Source of the DNA: Cytophagales bacterium
GTDB taxonomy: Bacteria; Bacteroidota; Bacteroidia; Cytophagales; Cyclobacteriaceae
Reading direction: 5' to 3'
Assembly: GCA_003454975.1 (NCBI GenBank)
Contig: DMST01000026.1
Coordinates: forward strand, 2,910 to 11,656
Length of the DNA stretch: 8,747 nt
The notes under the pieces were generated by a model, which had not been told where the DNA came from, ran no database searches, and worked only from the letters and a program-made list of their open reading frames with translations. This document shows positions 6,860 through 8,747 of the stretch, piece by piece. Within the stretch, counting starts at the first letter, position 1. Each line of letters opens with the position of its first letter. Position numbers and translations under genes: made by a program.

Positions 6860-7300
6860 ATGGAGTGGGCTACACTGACACGTGAAAAGGTATTTTACAA
6901 TCGGGATAATGAACTTTTTCATTTTCCCGAGCAAGAAGCCTTGATGATTTGTCCGATAGGTAAGGTGTTGCCCGATACCTTCATCGAAGCCAATCGTAAG
7001 ATGTTGGAGCTGGGGCGGAAGTATCAAGTTCGCTACCTTATTCTCAATGAAACACAGCTTCTCAGTATTCCTACCAACGCTCGTAGTTGGCTGATGGTTA
7101 ACTTCTTACGTAGTTATGAAGTGCGGGAAGCCATGCAAGCATTGGAAAAGATTGTGGTAGTGAAATCCACCAACCTAATGGCGGCTACTCTTATGAAGGT
7201 GCTGCACGGTATCGCTGGCCCTTTGTTAGGTACTACCTTTATTTATTTTGCTACCGAAGAGGAAGCACTCACTTTTTTAGAGGGTGAGACCATTCAGTAG
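6860..7300 (+). CDS. Hypothetical protein, SpoIIAA/STAS-like small domain, paralogue 2
   Basis: This 146-residue, probably cytosolic protein is a diverged tandem copy of the gene at 6280. Strands ALMICPIG (27-34), YLILNET (59-65) and IVVVKS (98-103), the IPTNARSWL block (70-78), MKVLHG and the ending EEEALTFLEG (133-142) align with the first copy without gaps across the central region. The last motif, an acidic helix at the C-terminus, is common in SpoIIAA-like proteins of Bacteroidota. The gene lies 130 bases after its paralogue, a gap large enough for its own promoter, so the two need not be one operon. It ends 14 bases from the convergent prmA stop with no clear terminator between. Function is unknown. 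Conservation of Asn63-Glu64 and the IPT..AR..WL block in both copies suggests a shared functional surface. Confidence 0.8.
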   Translation: MEWATLTREKVFYNRDNELFHFPEQEALMICPIGKVLPDTFIEANRKMLELGRKYQVRYLILNETQLLSIPTNARSWLMVNFLRSYEVREAMQALEKIVVVKSTNLMAATLMKVLHGIAGPLLGTTFIYFATEEEALTFLEGETIQ

Positions 7301-7314
7301 CTCTTCAAAATATC

Positions 7315-8127
7315 CTATTGCCACTCGGTGGCTAGCCATCCTTCTTTCTCTATCGTACGGACCCGTTTTAGTCTTAATTCTTGCCCCAATTTGTGTAGGG
7401 GCTCCGCGTCTTCTACTCGATATCCACTCAGCAACAGCCGTCCGTTTGTGCGTAGGTACCTTTTCAGTTCGGCAAAGCTTGCCCCAATGGCTTGGGCATT
7501 CAGATTGGCCAGCACCACATCGTAAGATCGTTCTACTTCGGTAGGATCGGCTACGAAGAAATGGACCCCGTTAGGTAGGTTCAATTTCGAATTCAGCAGT
7601 GCCACCTCGATGGCCCACGGATTGTTATCGAAGCCTTCTACGGTGCCTTGGGTATGGCGATCGGCCAGTAAGGCCAGTATGCCCGAGCCCGTGCCTACAT
7701 CCAGTACAGTTTGATCACTCCAGGCCTGCTGCATGATCCAGTCTACACACAGGGCGGTGCTAGGGTGGTGGCCCGAACCGAATGATAACTTCGATTCTAT
7801 GACCAAAGAAATCGGGGCAGTAGGTTCCGGAGGCTGCTGCTGATTACGGATGTATACTTTGCCTTCGGCCAGCCAGATGGGTGGGTGTTGGTCTTCCTCG
7901 GCCGGAGACCATTCTCCTACGCTGGCTGCTTGTTTTTGAAAGGCCACTCCGTATTGCTGACTTAGGGGTAACAGGGCTCTTTCGTCAAATAGATCAGCGG
8001 GTACGTAGGCCCTCAATCCCTCATCACTTTCCCAAAAGCTTTCGTAGCCCAACAAGGATAGCTCAGCAATCAACACCTCGGCTAGCTGCTCGCGCAAACC
8101 GGGAAATAATATCTCGATGGTTTTCAC
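7315..8127 (-). CDS. prmA: Ribosomal protein L11 methyltransferase (class I SAM-dependent)
   Basis: PrmA uses S-adenosylmethionine to trimethylate amino groups of ribosomal protein L11 in the cytosol. The 270-residue length fits the shorter Bacteroidota form. The first ~100 residues are the L11-binding region. SFGSGHHPST (115-124) matches the PrmA motif GTGxHxTT that precedes the methyltransferase fold. VLDVGTGSGILALLA (141-155) is SAM motif I, FDNNPWAIEVA (166-176) is motif II with Asp167 in the ribose-binding position, and VVLANLNAQAI (204-214) is the motif IV region. The start is GTG at 8127: the frame has an upstream stop seven codons earlier and no ATG in between, and the protein then begins KTIEILFPG as expected for the family. 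It is convergent with the second paralogue gene and divergent from the HAD gene. It is a housekeeping gene with no sign of transfer. Confidence 0.95.
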   Translation of the reverse strand: MKTIEILFPGLREQLAEVLIAELSLLGYESFWESDEGLRAYVPADLFDERALLPLSQQYGVAFQKQAASVGEWSPAEEDQHPPIWLAEGKVYIRNQQQPPEPTAPISLVIESKLSFGSGHHPSTALCVDWIMQQAWSDQTVLDVGTGSGILALLADRHTQGTVEGFDNNPWAIEVALLNSKLNLPNGVHFFVADPTEVERSYDVVLANLNAQAIGASFAELKRYLRTNGRLLLSGYRVEDAEPLHKLGQELRLKRVRTIEKEGWLATEWQ

Positions 8128-8222
8128 AACTACAAAGGACGGAATTTAGCCAAAGACCCAAAAGCGACGCGGTGAATCAGAAGCTATTCTATGCCTTAAG
8201 ATGCCCGGTATGGAGTACAAGC

Positions 8223-8286
8223 CACTTGTGAGGAACGCTAATGCCGCTAACCGCCGGACAAGTGCCATCCGGGGAGGTGTCTTGTC
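8223..8286 (+). other. Three mutually competing short complementary segments in the prmA/HAD divergent gap
   Basis: CACTTGT (8223-8229) is a perfect complement of ACAAGTG (8258-8264), while the overlapping GACAAG (8257-8262) is a perfect complement of CTTGTC (8281-8286). CCGGA (8254-8258) can also pair with TCCGG (8268-8272). The segments allow alternative stems, as in attenuators, but no T-run follows and no reading frame or known RNA family was recognised. The rest of the 279-base gap (8128-8406) shows only weak promoter-like text, such as ATATTTTG at 8378-8385 shortly before the HAD start. Confidence 0.2.
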
Positions 8287-8406
8287 AATTCCATCGCCTT
8301 AGGGAGTACCTAGTCACTAGTTTGGTACAGCCTGTTCCGTTTTTGAGGTGTTCGCATGGGTAGCTGGAGGCATTGTCATATTTTGCCGCCAAATTATCGA
8401 CGAGGC

Positions 8407-8747
8407 ATGGAAAAATACCGCGCAGTCCTGTTTGATATGGACGGGGTCATTGTAGACAATCATCGGTTTCATGAAGAAGCCTGGATTGACTTCTGCAAAC
8501 AATACGGCATCCACCTGACGGCCGAAGACTACAAGCTCCGCATCAACGGTCGCACGGTAACGGAAGTGGTACAGTTCGTTTTTAGTGGCCGGGCCCAGGC
8601 GATTACACCGGCGGAGGTGAAGCAATACAGCGAAGAAAAGGAGGCCGCCTATCGCGCCTTGTATGGTCCGCACTTAGCACGTACACATGGTTTGCTTCCC
8701 TTCTTGGACCGTCTCAAAGCCGCCAATATCCCCATGGCCGTGGGTAC
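8407..8747 (+). CDS. HAD-superfamily hydrolase, beta-phosphoglucomutase-like, 3' part missing
   Basis: The frame opens at ATG 8407 and stays open for 113 codons to the right edge. Residues 6-16 (AVLFDMDGVIV) are HAD motif I, with Asp10 as the nucleophile that is phosphorylated and Asp12 as the general acid/base. Residues from about 16 to 85 form the helical cap, with HEEAW and the INGRT element typical of the beta-phosphoglucomutase/phosphatase subfamily. GLLPFLDRLKAANIPMAVGT (94-113) leads into motif II, whose Ser/Thr lies at the very edge. Motifs III and IV are outside the window. Members of this group are cytosolic sugar-phosphate phosphatases or mutases; which one cannot be told from this fragment. 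The start follows a divergent gap shared with prmA, and no strong ribosome binding site is seen. Confidence 0.9.
   Translation, partial: MEKYRAVLFDMDGVIVDNHRFHEEAWIDFCKQYGIHLTAEDYKLRINGRTVTEVVQFVFSGRAQAITPAEVKQYSEEKEAAYRALYGPHLARTHGLLPFLDRLKAANIPMAVG

Noticed and set aside
7298..7316. Bidirectional terminator between the second paralogue and prmA
   Set aside because: Only 14 bases separate the convergent stops and no hairpin with T-run is visible there.
8317..8673. Minus-strand 118-codon frame
   Set aside because: Most of it is antisense to the HAD hydrolase gene, whose frame has clear motif I. It is a shadow.

Overview
The window looks like Bacteroidota (Bacteroidetes) DNA of moderate GC. 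The marks are a type IX secretion (T9SS) type B cargo protein next to a PorP/SprF family outer-membrane protein, starts with little Shine-Dalgarno signal, and one good match to the Bacteroidota -7 element TAnnTTTG. The genus cannot be read from the sequence; a Saprospiria- or Cytophagia-like marine or soil bacterium would fit, as a guess.

Layout. Positions 5738 down to 1 on the minus strand form what looks like one operon of four genes: (i) a secreted protein with invasin-type Ig-like modules and a T9SS type B sorting domain (5738-4434); (ii) a PorP/SprF family outer-membrane protein (4421-3420); (iii) a cytosolic TIR-domain protein with two further Rossmann-like modules (3361-1814); (iv) a large nSTAND1-type P-loop NTPase with a transmembrane helix (1817 to beyond the left edge), whose start overlaps the stop of the TIR gene in an ATGA. 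A 541-base gene-poor stretch (5739-6279) separates this from two tandem plus-strand paralogues of unknown function with a SpoIIAA/STAS-like look (6280-6729 and 6860-7300). A convergent prmA (ribosomal protein L11 methyltransferase, 8127-7315, GTG start) follows. A 279-base divergent gap then leads to the 5' part of a beta-phosphoglucomutase-like HAD hydrolase (8407 to beyond the right edge).

How the genes may work together. The TIR protein keeps the conserved glutamate used by TIR NADases, and the nSTAND1 protein has intact Walker A and B motifs. TIR plus STAND pairs are a known theme in bacterial conflict and cell-suicide systems. The unusual point here is that the pair sits at the 3' end of an apparent operon with a T9SS surface protein and its PorP/SprF partner, and that the NTPase appears to cross the inner membrane with its C-terminal region outside. 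The products could therefore span surface, outer membrane, inner membrane and cytosol. That linkage is inference from gene order and topology. The rest of the window (prmA, the HAD gene) is ordinary housekeeping or metabolism; the paralogue pair is uncharacterised.
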